From Streptomyces sp. SPB162 (GTDB taxonomy: Bacteria > Actinomycetota > Actinomycetes > Streptomycetales > Streptomycetaceae): a stretch of DNA of 64,000 nucleotides. This document shows, piece by piece, positions 51,022 to 59,259 of the stretch. Location: positions 954,501-1,018,500 of the forward strand of contig NZ_JAQFII010000001.1 in assembly GCF_029504575.1 (NCBI RefSeq), given 5' to 3'. The first letter of the stretch is position 1; every line of letters begins with the position of its first letter. The position numbers were made by a program, and so were the translations under genes. The notes below the pieces were generated by a model that made no database searches, was not told the origin of the DNA, and was given only the letters and a program-made list of their open reading frames with translations.

Positions 51022-52230
51022 GTGCACGATGAGCAGCCCTCGGGCCAGGGAGCCTGGGTCGTCCTCGGCGGCGTCCACCTCCTCAACCGCACCGCGCCAC
51101 GGCGACCAGACGAGCCGATCGTCGTCGTACGGGTGCCACCGCAAGAGGTATGCAGGCCGGCCACCACCGTGATCGTCCACTGGAACGCACTGGGGCCCTG
51201 CCAGGCCGAAGCGCTCCACCCCGGCGGCACCCGCCTCGGGGCGGCCAGGATCGACGGCAGCGAACTGTTCCCCGACGCCATCGCCGGCCCCGGCCTGCGC
51301 GACCTGGTCGGCACCGAGGCCGCCCCCGGCCTGGTGCCGCTGTGCTACCTGGCCGAACACCCCGGCGGCGGCTACCACGCGTACGCGCAGATCCGCTTCC
51401 ACCCCGAGGACGCCTGCTTCGTCCGCACCACCCGAGAACCAGTCGGCCACGGCCCGGTCCAGGAGCTGCGCTGGCTCGAGCCCATGCTGACGGCGCACGC
51501 CGAGTCGAGCACGGCGCTCAACAACCACCTGCGGTACTTCCACAAGCACTTCTCCGGCACCGAGCTGGAGTTCAAGTACACCCTCGACCCGGCACCGAAC
51601 ATATGGGCCGCGTCCATGGAACTGCTCAAGGCACTGCGCGACGGCAAGCTGGAAGGCTGCCGTCCGGAGTACCGGGAAGAGTTCCAGATCCACCACACCG
51701 AGAACCATCTGTTCGACGTCACCGGCCCCGAGCCCGAGATCGGCTACGCCTCCTTCATTCCCACCGTCACCGCCGGGCACGTGCTCAAGCGGAAGTGGTT
51801 CACCGAGGACGCCTTCGCCCGCCGCGAGGAACTCACCTATGGCCTCGACATCACCCCCGACCGTTTCGGGACGTTCCTGCGCGAGGACCTGGGCCTCCAG
51901 GTCCGGGCCATGCCTCCCTTCCAGCGCGTCCGTTACGACATCCAGTGCGAGTCGCTGCGTACCGGACACGTCTACGGCATCTTCTTCGACCGCTGCGCCC
52001 TCCTCGCGGCGCCCGACGTGGTGCTCTCCCAGTGCGAGCTGGAGTACCTCCGCTCGCGCAGCATCCTCGACCACGACGAGGACGAGGTCCTCATCGAGAT
52101 GAAGCGGATCGACAGCTGGCTCTGCGAGTACCTCGCCAGTCACAGCTGGGCGGCCGAGCACACCTTCTACTCCAAGCGCAGCTTCCTTCGCGACGCCGTC
52201 GCCTTCCGCCCGGACCTCGCCGCGCCATGA
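51022..52230 (+). CDS. Hypothetical protein with CYTH-like (triphosphate tunnel) features
   Basis: 402 residues from GTG 51022 after AAGGAG. The first 160 residues are not recognised. The second half carries GTELEFKYTLDPAP, resembling the CYTH ExExK motif, then EIGYASFIPTVTAGHVLKRK, RVRYDIQCESLRTGHVYGIF and VVLSQCELEYLRSRSILDHD, whose ELEYLR recalls the C-terminal acidic motif. CYTH enzymes act on triphosphorylated substrates such as nucleotides or thiamine triphosphate. In a deazaguanine nucleotide operon this fits, but it is inference. It is the last gene before the IS630 element. Confidence 0.55.
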   Translation: MHDEQPSGQGAWVVLGGVHLLNRTAPRRPDEPIVVVRVPPQEVCRPATTVIVHWNALGPCQAEALHPGGTRLGAARIDGSELFPDAIAGPGLRDLVGTEAAPGLVPLCYLAEHPGGGYHAYAQIRFHPEDACFVRTTREPVGHGPVQELRWLEPMLTAHAESSTALNNHLRYFHKHFSGTELEFKYTLDPAPNIWAASMELLKALRDGKLEGCRPEYREEFQIHHTENHLFDVTGPEPEIGYASFIPTVTAGHVLKRKWFTEDAFARREELTYGLDITPDRFGTFLREDLGLQVRAMPPFQRVRYDIQCESLRTGHVYGIFFDRCALLAAPDVVLSQCELEYLRSRSILDHDEDEVLIEMKRIDSWLCEYLASHSWAAEHTFYSKRSFLRDAVAFRPDLAAP

Positions 52231-52357
52231 CCGGCCAGGCGGTCTCCGGCAATCCCCCGCAGGAGGTACCGCAACCCACATGAGTGATCGAACACAGCAT
52301 CACAGCCCACCTTGCCCGGCCACAGAACGCGAGGGCCCGGTATTCGAAATCAGGTTC
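52231..52357 (+). other. Gap with AGGAGG-led 26-codon frame
   Basis: AGGAGG at 52261-52266 precedes an ATG at 52280 by 13 nt. The frame runs 26 codons and ends at TAG 52358-52360, made of the IS target TA plus the first IS base. Without the IS the next base is also G, so the stop would stay. Significance unclear. Confidence 0.3.
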
Positions 52358-52359
52358 TA

Positions 52360-53492
52360 GTGTTCTGAGTCTTGAGTTCGGTGCAGTTCGGTAGGCTTGT
52401 CCTGTGGCACGTCTGGGGCGGCCGAAGGCCGAGTTGGTAGTGACCGCTGTGGAGCGGGCGAGGTTAGAAGAGTTGGTGCGGCGGCGGTCGACGCCTCAGG
52501 CGCTGGCCATGCGATGCCGGATCGTTCTGGCGTGTGCGGCCGGTGCCACGAACCGGGAGGTTGCGCGGCAGGTCGGGGTTGAGGAGCACACGGTCGGCAA
52601 GTGGCGGGCCCGCTTTGTGCGGGACCGTCTGGAGGGCCTTGGTGATCTGCCCCGGTCTGGTGGTCCGCGGTCGGTGAGTGATGAGCGGGTCGCCGCCGTC
52701 GTGAGCAGAACGTTGGAATCGAAGCCGAAGAACGCCACGCATTGGTCGACGCGGTCGATGGCGCAGGAGCTCGGTTTGTCGCAGTCGACGGTGTCCCGGA
52801 TCTGGCGGGCATTCGGTCTGCAGCCTCACCGCTCGGAGACCTTCAAGCTGTCGACCGATCCCTTCTTCGTCGACAAGGTCCACGACGTGGTCGGCCTGTA
52901 TCTGGACCCGCCCGAGCGGGCGCTGGTGTTCTGTGTCGATGAAAAATCGCAGATCCAGGCCCTGGACCGGTCCCAGCCCGTGCTGCCGATGATGCCGGGA
53001 GTGCCTGAACGGGCAACTCATGACTACGTCCGGGCCGGCACGACCACCCTGTTCGCCGCACTCAATACCGCGACCGGCCAGGTGATCGGTTCCCTGCACC
53101 GCAGGCACCGCGCCGAAGAGTTCAAGAAGTTCCTGGTCAAACTTGACCGTGAAGTGCCGGCGGGCCTGGACGTCCATCTCGTGCTGGACAACTACGCCAC
53201 CCACAAGACGCCCGCAATCAAGAAGTGGCTGTTGGCCCACCCCCGCTTCCGCCTGCACTTCACTCCGACCGGCTCGTCCTGGCTGAACCTGGTCGAGCGG
53301 TGGTTCGCCGAGCTGAGCAACAAGCGGATACGGCGAGGCGTCCACCGCTCCGTCCAGGCCCTTGAAAGAGACATCCGCACCTGGATCGGCAACTGGAACG
53401 AGGATCCCAAGCCGTACGTCTGGACCAAGACCGCCGACGAAATCCTCGAACGCCTCGCTTCCTATCTGAAGCGAATTCCTGACTCAGAACAC
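52360..53492 (+). mobile_element. IS630-family insertion sequence
   Basis: The ends are perfect inverted repeats: GTGTTCTGAGTC at the left (from 52360) and GACTCAGAACAC at the right (to 53492), flanked by a duplicated TA (52358-52359 and 53493-53494), the hallmark of IS630/mariner transposition. It is about 1.13 kb long with one transposase gene. The intact ends and frame suggest recent insertion. Confidence 0.92.
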
Positions 53493-53495
53493 TAG
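52404..53495 (+). CDS. IS630-family DDE transposase
   Basis: 363 residues from GTG 52404. N-terminal helix-turn-helix domains (TNREVARQVGVEEHTVGKWR, LGLSQSTVSRIWRAFGLQPH) are followed by the DDE catalytic core: VFCVDEKSQIQALDRSQPVL (first Asp), HLVLDNYATHKTPAIKKWL (second Asp) and SWLNLVERWFAELSNKRIRR (Glu). All three are present, so it is probably active. The coding sequence runs through the right inverted repeat, and its TAG stop at 53493-53495 is formed by the target-site TA plus the next flanking base. Confidence 0.92.
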   Translation: MARLGRPKAELVVTAVERARLEELVRRRSTPQALAMRCRIVLACAAGATNREVARQVGVEEHTVGKWRARFVRDRLEGLGDLPRSGGPRSVSDERVAAVVSRTLESKPKNATHWSTRSMAQELGLSQSTVSRIWRAFGLQPHRSETFKLSTDPFFVDKVHDVVGLYLDPPERALVFCVDEKSQIQALDRSQPVLPMMPGVPERATHDYVRAGTTTLFAALNTATGQVIGSLHRRHRAEEFKKFLVKLDREVPAGLDVHLVLDNYATHKTPAIKKWLLAHPRFRLHFTPTGSSWLNLVERWFAELSNKRIRRGVHRSVQALERDIRTWIGNWNEDPKPYVWTKTADEILERLASYLKRIPDSEH

Positions 53496-54159
53496 ATTTC
53501 GCCCGCCTCCACCCGTTACGGCGACAGCAGACCCGCCGTTACCCGATCACCTGTCCGCATCTCGGCAGAAAACTCCGTCGCCGCAGGTCAGTGGGTGGCC
53601 AGGAGATCGCTCCGGAACGCACACTCATCGATTGGGAAACGCCCAGCTGATCGCTGCAGGTCAGAACGTTTGCTCGGAGCATGTCGTTGGGTCCTCAGGT
53701 CGGACCGTGGCCCAGTGGCTGACCACCCTCCAACATTCCTGTACGCCGCACGGGTCCCGCCAGCACTGCGGTTCAGGTGAGCTCACCATGATCGCCACGA
53801 GTGAAGGGGGCCGCAGTCGACGTTCCGCGGCGCCTCCTCGCGGCGGGCACGGCAGCGAACAACGGCGTTCTCCCACGCAACCCTCGCGCGCATACGGCGT
53901 TCTCCCACGCGACCCTCGCGCGCATTCCGACCGAGTCCGGCAGTGAACCGCGGCCGCCACAGCGGAACGGGTAGCAGTGCAGTGCAGGAGCTGCGCATCC
54001 CGCGTTCGCCCCAGCAGCGTCCGGCGTACGTCCACGGCATGGCCGTCACGCCGGCGATGCCGTGGTGGCCCACCGCGCACGGGGCAGGAATACCGCGCGC
54101 CGGCTTCACACCCCCCGCGGAATGAGACGGAGAGGTGGACACCCGGGAATTCATATCCA
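53496..54159. other. Gene-poor region right of the IS element
   Basis: No frame here combines a ribosome site with a recognisable protein. It contains a 32-bp tandem repeat (53862-53925) and, at its right end, the first copy of the GGGGA-N9-TCCCC operator series. It may hold the promoter of the hydrolase operon and remnants of displaced genes. Confidence 0.45.
53862..53925. repeat. Two 32-bp tandem copies
   Basis: ACGGCGTTCTCCCACGC (followed by AACCCTCGCGCGCAT) at 53862-53893 is repeated at 53894-53925 with a single base change (A to G). It looks like a fresh tandem duplication in noncoding DNA. Confidence 0.8.
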
Positions 54160-54177
54160 GGGGATGATTTCTTCCCC
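54160..54177. promoter_or_regulatory. GGGGA-N9-TCCCC operator copy 1
   Basis: GGGGATGATTTCTTCCCC, 90 nt upstream of the hydrolase start. It matches the consensus GGGGANGNATNCNTCCCC apart from one position and has related copies at 57133, 58113, 61933 and 61966. Confidence 0.6.
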
Positions 54178-54267
54178 CCATCGCGAGTGGACATCATCTC
54201 GGCACCGGCGAATCATGGTGTGCGGACCGCCGATGGGCGGATCGCGGCCGACAAAGGGACGGGCGTC

Positions 54268-55182
54268 ATGGTCGAGGCTGTTTCATTCAAGAACAAGGCA
54301 GTAGAGATCGCGGGACACCTCCACCTGCCGGACGATTTCGACGAAGATAAGAAATACCCGGCCCTTGTCGGAATTCATCCGGCCGGCGGTGTAAAGGAAC
54401 AGACCATCGGCCAGTACGCGAAGCGGCTGGCTTCCGAAGGATTCGTCACCGTGGTCTACGACTCCTCCTACCAGGGAGAGAGCGGCGGCGAACCGCGCCT
54501 TCTGGAAGACCCGACGACCAGGGTGGAGGACGCCCGCTGCGCGGCGGACTTCCTCACCACTCTCCCGTACGTGGACACCGAGCGGATGGGCGTCTTCGGC
54601 ATCTGCGCCGGTGGCGGTTACGCGCTCAGCGTGGCGCAGACCGAACGCCGTTTCAAGGCGGTCGCCACCGTCAGCGCGGCTCCGATGGGCGAGGGTTCCA
54701 GGGCCTTCCTGGGGCATACGTCTCCGGTGTCCGAGCAGATCAGGAACCTGGAGATGGCCGCTCAGCAGCGCACAGCGGAGGCGAGGGGAGCGGAGCCCGC
54801 CTACGTCCCGTTCGTCCCGGAAACGCTGGAGGAGATCGACGACAACACGCCGGACCTCCTCCGCGAGGGATACGACTACTACCGGACTCCGCGTGGTCAG
54901 CATCCCCGTTCCAAGGGCCGCTTTCTGCTGACCAGCATGGACAAGATGTACGCGTTCTCGACGTTCCATCAAATCCCGGAACTGCTGACCCAGCCGCTGC
55001 TCCTCATCGCGGGGAGCAAGGCGGACACAAAAGTGTTCAGCGACCAGGCTTACGAGCTTTCCAAGGGCCCGAAGGAACTGTTCGTCGTCGACGGGGCGAC
55101 TCACATCGCCATGTACGACGTTCCCGAGTACATGGATCAGGCGCTCACCAAGATGGCGAAGTTCTTCGCCGTCCTTCAGTAG
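54268..55182 (+). CDS. Alpha/beta hydrolase (dienelactone hydrolase-like)
   Basis: 304 residues from ATG 54268. The nucleophile elbow is GVFGICAGGGYALS, with cysteine in place of serine as in dienelactone hydrolases (GxCxGG). PALVGIHPAGGVKEQT supplies the oxyanion HP motif, DSSYQGESGG and AGSKADTKVFSDQAY follow, and VDGATHIAMYD holds the catalytic histidine. It is a cytoplasmic hydrolase of the YcjY/DLH type acting on lactones or esters. An upstream GTG could lengthen it. It is the first gene of the hydrolase-flavodoxin-SnoaL-DJ-1 group and is preceded by the shared 18-bp operator. Confidence 0.82.
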   Translation: MVEAVSFKNKAVEIAGHLHLPDDFDEDKKYPALVGIHPAGGVKEQTIGQYAKRLASEGFVTVVYDSSYQGESGGEPRLLEDPTTRVEDARCAADFLTTLPYVDTERMGVFGICAGGGYALSVAQTERRFKAVATVSAAPMGEGSRAFLGHTSPVSEQIRNLEMAAQQRTAEARGAEPAYVPFVPETLEEIDDNTPDLLREGYDYYRTPRGQHPRSKGRFLLTSMDKMYAFSTFHQIPELLTQPLLLIAGSKADTKVFSDQAYELSKGPKELFVVDGATHIAMYDVPEYMDQALTKMAKFFAVLQ

Positions 55183-55250
55183 AAGGCCCCCAGGGCAAAC
55201 GCCCGGAGAGCCTAGCCCGCCGTAGAAATCATTCGAGGAGCACCATCACC

Positions 55251-55852
55251 ATGTCCCATCCCGGCCACCCCACCGTCGCCATCGCCTTTCATTCGGGCTA
55301 CGGCCACACGGCCGTCATCGCCGAAGCCGTGGCGCGTGGTGCGGCGGGAGCGGGCGTCGAGGTCGTCTCGATTTCCGTCGACACCATTACGGACGAGCAG
55401 TGGGCACAGCTGGACGCCGCTGACGCGATCGTCTTCGGCGCCCCCACCTATATGGGTACCGCCTCCGCGGCCTTCCACGCGTTCGCCGAGGCCAGCAGCA
55501 AGCGCTGGTTCTCCCACTCCTGGGTGGACAAGCTCGCCGCAGGTTTCACCAACTCCGGGGCCAAGAACGGTGACAAGTCGTCCACCCTGGGCTACTTCGC
55601 CACGATGGCCGCCCAGCACGGCATGCACTGGATCAGCCTGGGCCTGCATCCGGGCTGGGACTCCACCACGGGCAGCGAGGACGACATCAACCGGCTGGGC
55701 TTCTTCCTGGGCGCCGGCGCCCAGAGCCCGACCGACGCCGGCCCGGAGGCGGTCCACAAGTCGGACATCGCCACCGCGGAGCACCTGGGCGCGCCCGCGT
55801 CGCACGCCAGACCGCGATCTTCCGCGCCGGGCGGACCGCCCTCGCCGCCTGA
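55251..55852 (+). pseudogene. Flavodoxin/NAD(P)H oxidoreductase (WrbA-like), 2-nt insertion near 3' end
   Basis: The first 180 residues are a flavodoxin-fold FMN oxidoreductase: VAIAFHSGYGHTAVIAEAVA (FMN phosphate loop), DAIVFGAPTYMGTASAAFHA and AAGFTNSGAKNGDKSSTLGY. Near 55789-55794 an extra GC in GCGCGC shifts the frame. Without it the end would read EHLGARVARQTAIFRAGRTA with LAA and a stop at 55850-55852, the usual C-terminus. With it, the frame runs on without a stop into the SnoaL gene, which happens to be in register, giving a 348-residue fusion (55251-56297). The FMN domain itself is intact. Confidence 0.8.
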
Positions 55853-55904
55853 TCCCAGAACTCTTTCCCCGCTCCATCCATCACCCCCCCGCAAGGAGTA
55901 CGTC

Positions 55905-56297
55905 GTGTCCGATTCCCCGAGCCTCGCCCTCATCCGCCGGCTGTACGAATCCGGAATGTCCCCGGAAGTGACCGCCGAGGTCATGGCGCCGGACCTCGTC
56001 TGGGACATCACCCCCGGCTTCCCGAACAGCGGCGTCTACCACGGCTGGGACGACGCGGCCAAGAACTTCTTCGGCAGGACGATGCCGAACTACGACTCCT
56101 TCGGCGCGGTGCCCGAGGAGTTCTACGCCGACGACGAAGGCCATGTCTTCGTGTTCGGCCACTACCACGCCGAGACGAAGACCGGGAACAAGGCCGACGT
56201 CCGGTTCATCCATCTGTGGACCGTCCGTGACGGCAAGGCCGTGAGCATGCGGCAGGCCGCCGACAGCCACATCCTCCAGGAAGCCCTCAAGGGCTGA
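55905..56297 (+). CDS. SnoaL-like polyketide-cyclase fold protein
   Basis: 130 residues from GTG 55905, with AAGGAG 7 nt upstream. The SnoaL/NTF2-like fold is suggested by LIRRLYESGMSPEVTAEVMA, DLVWDITPGFPNSGVYHGWD, ADDEGHVFVFGHYHAETKTG and DVRFIHLWTVRDGKAVSMRQ. Such proteins are often isomerases, hydratases or small-molecule binders; no substrate is known here. Its own ribosome site shows it was separate before the upstream frameshift linked it to the flavodoxin. Confidence 0.8.
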   Translation: MSDSPSLALIRRLYESGMSPEVTAEVMAPDLVWDITPGFPNSGVYHGWDDAAKNFFGRTMPNYDSFGAVPEEFYADDEGHVFVFGHYHAETKTGNKADVRFIHLWTVRDGKAVSMRQAADSHILQEALKG

Positions 56298-56321
56298 CAC
56301 CCTCACCAGGAGACGACAACC

Positions 56322-57020
56322 ATGGCGAAGATCCTCTTCGTGATCACCGCGTCCGACCACTGGACGCTGGCCGACGGCACCCGCCAGCCGGCCGGCTTCT
56401 GGGCCGAGGAAGCGATCGGCCCCTACCAGGTCTTCAAGGAGGCCGGATACGAGATCGCGGCGGCGACGCCCGGCGGTGTACCGCCGACCGCGGACGCGCT
56501 CAGCCTCACCGCCGAGTTCAACGGCGGCGAGGAAGGCGCCGAGCACATGCGGACCGCACTGCGGGAGGCGACCGAGCTGGCGCACCCGATGCGCATCGAG
56601 GACGTGAACATCGCCGACTACGTGGCCGTGTTCTATCCCGGTGGCTGGGGCCCGATGGAGGACCTGCCCGACGACGCCGCCTCCGGCAAGCTGCTCACCG
56701 AGTGGCTCGCCTCGGGCAAGCCGGTGTCCCTGGTGTGCCACGGCCCCGCAGCACTGCTGGCGACGATCGGCCCGGACGGGACCTCCCCGTTCCACGGTTA
56801 CCGCCTCACCGGCCTGTCCAACGCCGAGGAGAAGCTGAACGGTCTCGCGGACCGCGCGAAGTGGCTGCTGCAGGACCGCCTCGTGGGCGAACTCGGGGCG
56901 GACTACCGCGAGGCCGACCCGTTCACCCCGCACGTCCAGGTCGACCGCACCCTCTACACCGGCCAGAACCCGGTCTCGGCCGTTGCCCTCGCCCAGGAGC
57001 TGGTCAAGGCACTGAGCTGA
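56322..57020 (+). CDS. DJ-1/PfpI-family protein (Hsp31-like)
   Basis: 232 residues. The nucleophilic cysteine is in PVSLVCHGPAALLATIGPDG, the adjacent glutamate in GFWAEEAIGPYQVFKEAGYE, and YVAVFYPGGWGPMEDL precedes it. The length and the insertion around LTAEFNGGEEGAEHM fit class I glyoxalase III/Hsp31-type members. These act as deglycases or glyoxalase III on methylglyoxal, or as chaperones. It follows the SnoaL gene by 24 nt in the same operon. Confidence 0.82.
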   Translation: MAKILFVITASDHWTLADGTRQPAGFWAEEAIGPYQVFKEAGYEIAAATPGGVPPTADALSLTAEFNGGEEGAEHMRTALREATELAHPMRIEDVNIADYVAVFYPGGWGPMEDLPDDAASGKLLTEWLASGKPVSLVCHGPAALLATIGPDGTSPFHGYRLTGLSNAEEKLNGLADRAKWLLQDRLVGELGADYREADPFTPHVQVDRTLYTGQNPVSAVALAQELVKALS

Positions 57021-57132
57021 CACCTCGGAAAGCTCCAGCCGGTGGCCCGTGGCGTGAGCACGCCACGGGCCACCGGTCCTGCTGCGGGACGTACCACAAT
57101 CGAGGGGATCGTGCCCACTGGCCGATCAGCCA

Positions 57133-57150
57133 GGGGACGGATCCGTCCCC
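57133..57150. promoter_or_regulatory. GGGGA-N9-TCCCC operator copy 2
   Basis: GGGGACGGATCCGTCCCC, a perfect 18-bp palindrome, 36 nt upstream of the XRE regulator gene. It is the strongest of the five copies and suits autoregulation. Confidence 0.7.
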
Positions 57151-57186
57151 CTCACAAGATGCGGCGTTTATGCCAAGCTGAAGGTC

Positions 57187-58056
57187 ATGAACCGCAACCC
57201 TCATCTGAACGAGCTGGGTGAGTTCCTCAAGGCTCGTCGCGCTGAGCTCACCCCCTCCGAGGTCGGCCTCCGCGGCGGGCAACGGAGGCGCGTGAAGGGT
57301 CTGCGCCGCGAGGAGGTGGCGCTCCTCGCCGCGATCAGCACCGAGTACTACACCCGGATCGAGCAGGGCCGGCTCCAGGCGTCAGCTCCCCTCCTCGACG
57401 AGATCGCCCAGGTGCTCCGTCTGAACGACGCCCAGCGCACCTATCTCTTCGACCTCGCGGCGAAGGAGCGAGTGCGCCCGGCCGCGTACCGCGAGCGCCA
57501 GCAGGTGGACCCACAGCTGCAGCGCATGCTGGACGACCTCAGCGCCTCCCCGGCCTTCGTCATCGGCCGGTGCACCGACATCCTGGGCTGGAACCGCCTC
57601 GCCGCCGCCCTGTGGACCGATTTCGGGCGCTACCCCGAGCAGGAGCGGGTGTTCGTGCGGCTGCTGTTCACCGAACCCTGGATGCGTGAGCTGTACGTCG
57701 ACTGGGAGGAGGTCACCCGGCTGGCCATCGCCCAGCTGCGCATGGAGAGCGCGCGCTATCCCGACGACCAGCCTCTCACCGCACTGGTCGAGGAACTCTC
57801 CGCCCGTGACCCACAGTTCCGGCAGTGGTGGACCGAACACGACGTCGCGATGCGGGGCAACGGCGTCAAAAAGCTGCGTCACCCGGTGGTGGGCGAACTG
57901 ACGCTCGACTGGAACACGCTCACCTGCGGCACGGACCCCGACCAGCACATCATCGTGTGGAACGCGGAACCCGGCACCCCCTCCCACGACGGGCTACGCC
58001 TGCTCGCTTCCTGGACCGCCGACCAGAAACCGTCGGCGTCCGACGCGGCTACCTGA
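57187..58056 (+). CDS. XRE-family regulator with MmyB-like ligand domain
   Basis: 289 residues. The N-terminal HTH is FLKARRAELTPSEVGLRGGQ, RRVKGLRREEVALLAAISTE, YYTRIEQGRLQASAP, typical of the MmyB-like group. The C-terminal PAS-like ligand domain contains VIGRCTDILGWNRLAAALWT and GELTLDWNTLTCGTDPDQHI. Homologues usually lie next to oxidoreductase genes and repress them in response to small molecules. A perfect palindromic operator precedes it, and related sites precede the quinone oxidoreductase, hydrolase and MFS genes. Confidence 0.88.
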   Translation: MNRNPHLNELGEFLKARRAELTPSEVGLRGGQRRRVKGLRREEVALLAAISTEYYTRIEQGRLQASAPLLDEIAQVLRLNDAQRTYLFDLAAKERVRPAAYRERQQVDPQLQRMLDDLSASPAFVIGRCTDILGWNRLAAALWTDFGRYPEQERVFVRLLFTEPWMRELYVDWEEVTRLAIAQLRMESARYPDDQPLTALVEELSARDPQFRQWWTEHDVAMRGNGVKKLRHPVVGELTLDWNTLTCGTDPDQHIIVWNAEPGTPSHDGLRLLASWTADQKPSASDAAT

Positions 58057-58112
58057 GCCTTCTCTCACGCGTGCCCACAAGGGCTGACCGGCGGTGCGGT
58101 GCCACACATGGG

Positions 58113-58130
58113 GGGGAGGGATACGTCCCC
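58113..58130. promoter_or_regulatory. GGGGA-N9-TCCCC operator copy 3
   Basis: GGGGAGGGATACGTCCCC, 105 nt upstream of the quinone oxidoreductase start, in the 179-nt gap after the XRE gene. Confidence 0.6.
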
Positions 58131-58235
58131 CTTATGGCCGTATCCCGGCCAAGAACCTTCCCCTTTTCCGGGCGTACGCGAGACGGAAAGGTCGGACACC
58201 TCAACGACCGCATGTCAGACAATGAGGTGCTTCGC

Positions 58236-59168
58236 ATGAAGGCTGTAGGTTTCACGGAATTCGGTGGGCCGGAGGTGCTTCAGGTTCTGGAGCTGCCTGT
58301 CCCGGACGCCGGTCCGGGCGAGGTGCGTATCCGGGTGAGTGCCGCGACCGTAAACGCGGTCGACGCCATTCAGCGCCGCGGACCCGCCAGGTCTCCGGAC
58401 GCCCGGCCGCCGTTCGTTCCCGGCATGGAGGCCGCCGGTGTCGTGGACCAGATCGGCGCGGGTACGGAGACGGACCTCAGCGTCGGTGACCAGGTGATGG
58501 CGTTCGTGCTTGCCGACGGTTCCCGTGGAGCCTACGCCGAGCAGGTCGTCGTACCGGCGGATTCGGTGGTGCGCGCACCCCACGGCGTAAGCGACGCGCA
58601 GGCGGCGTCGCTGCCGATGAACGGGCTGACCGCGCGCCTGGCCCTGGACACCCTCGGCCTGGAACCCGGCCAGACCGTCGCCGTCACCGGAGCGGCCGGC
58701 GCGGTGGGCGGCTATGCCGTCCAGCTGGCCAAGGCGGACGGGCTGCGGGTGGTGGCCGACGCATCGGAGCAGGACGAGACCCTGGTCAAGGAACTGGGTG
58801 CCGACACCGTCCTGCGTCGCGGCGCCGAGTACCCGGACCGGGTACGCGCAGAGGTCCCGGAGGGCGTCGACGGCCTCCTCGACGGCGCGTCGCTCGGCGC
58901 TCTCACCGCCCGGGCGGTGCGTGACGGCGGCCGGGTGGTGACACTGCTCGGCTACAACGGTCCCGGCGAACGCGGCATCGTCTACGAGCCGATCGTCGTG
59001 TTCCGCTACGCCCGCGAGCACGCCAAGCTCGACCGGCTCCGGCAGCAAGCGGAGGACGGCCAGATCACCCTCAGGGTCGCCAGGACCTTCCCGGCGGAAC
59101 AGGCCGCCGAGGCACACCGGCTCCTCGCTGCGGGCGGAGTACGTGGCCGACTGGTCCTGACCTTCTGA
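58236..59168 (+). CDS. NADP-dependent quinone oxidoreductase (MDR superfamily)
   Basis: 310 residues from ATG 58236; ATG 58212 is an alternative. KAVGFTEFGGPEVLQVLELP is the usual N-terminus, GQTVAVTGAAGAVGGYAVQL the NADPH-binding Rossmann loop. Zinc ligands are absent, so it is of the zinc-free quinone oxidoreductase type. The C-terminal AHRLLAAGGVRGRLVLTF is typical. It reduces quinones or enones with NADPH. It follows the XRE regulator and an operator copy. Confidence 0.87.
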   Translation: MKAVGFTEFGGPEVLQVLELPVPDAGPGEVRIRVSAATVNAVDAIQRRGPARSPDARPPFVPGMEAAGVVDQIGAGTETDLSVGDQVMAFVLADGSRGAYAEQVVVPADSVVRAPHGVSDAQAASLPMNGLTARLALDTLGLEPGQTVAVTGAAGAVGGYAVQLAKADGLRVVADASEQDETLVKELGADTVLRRGAEYPDRVRAEVPEGVDGLLDGASLGALTARAVRDGGRVVTLLGYNGPGERGIVYEPIVVFRYAREHAKLDRLRQQAEDGQITLRVARTFPAEQAAEAHRLLAAGGVRGRLVLTF

Positions 59169-59259
59169 TGCGGGGCACGTACGGGCACTGAGACGACTGC
59201 CCTCCACGTCACCCGTGTGTGTGGCCGGGCGTCGCGCGACGTCCGGCCCCACTCACGCG

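Noticed and set aside
53496..54159. CRISPR-like repeats in the gene-poor region
   Set aside because: There are only two directly adjacent 32-bp copies without spacers, so it is a tandem duplication.
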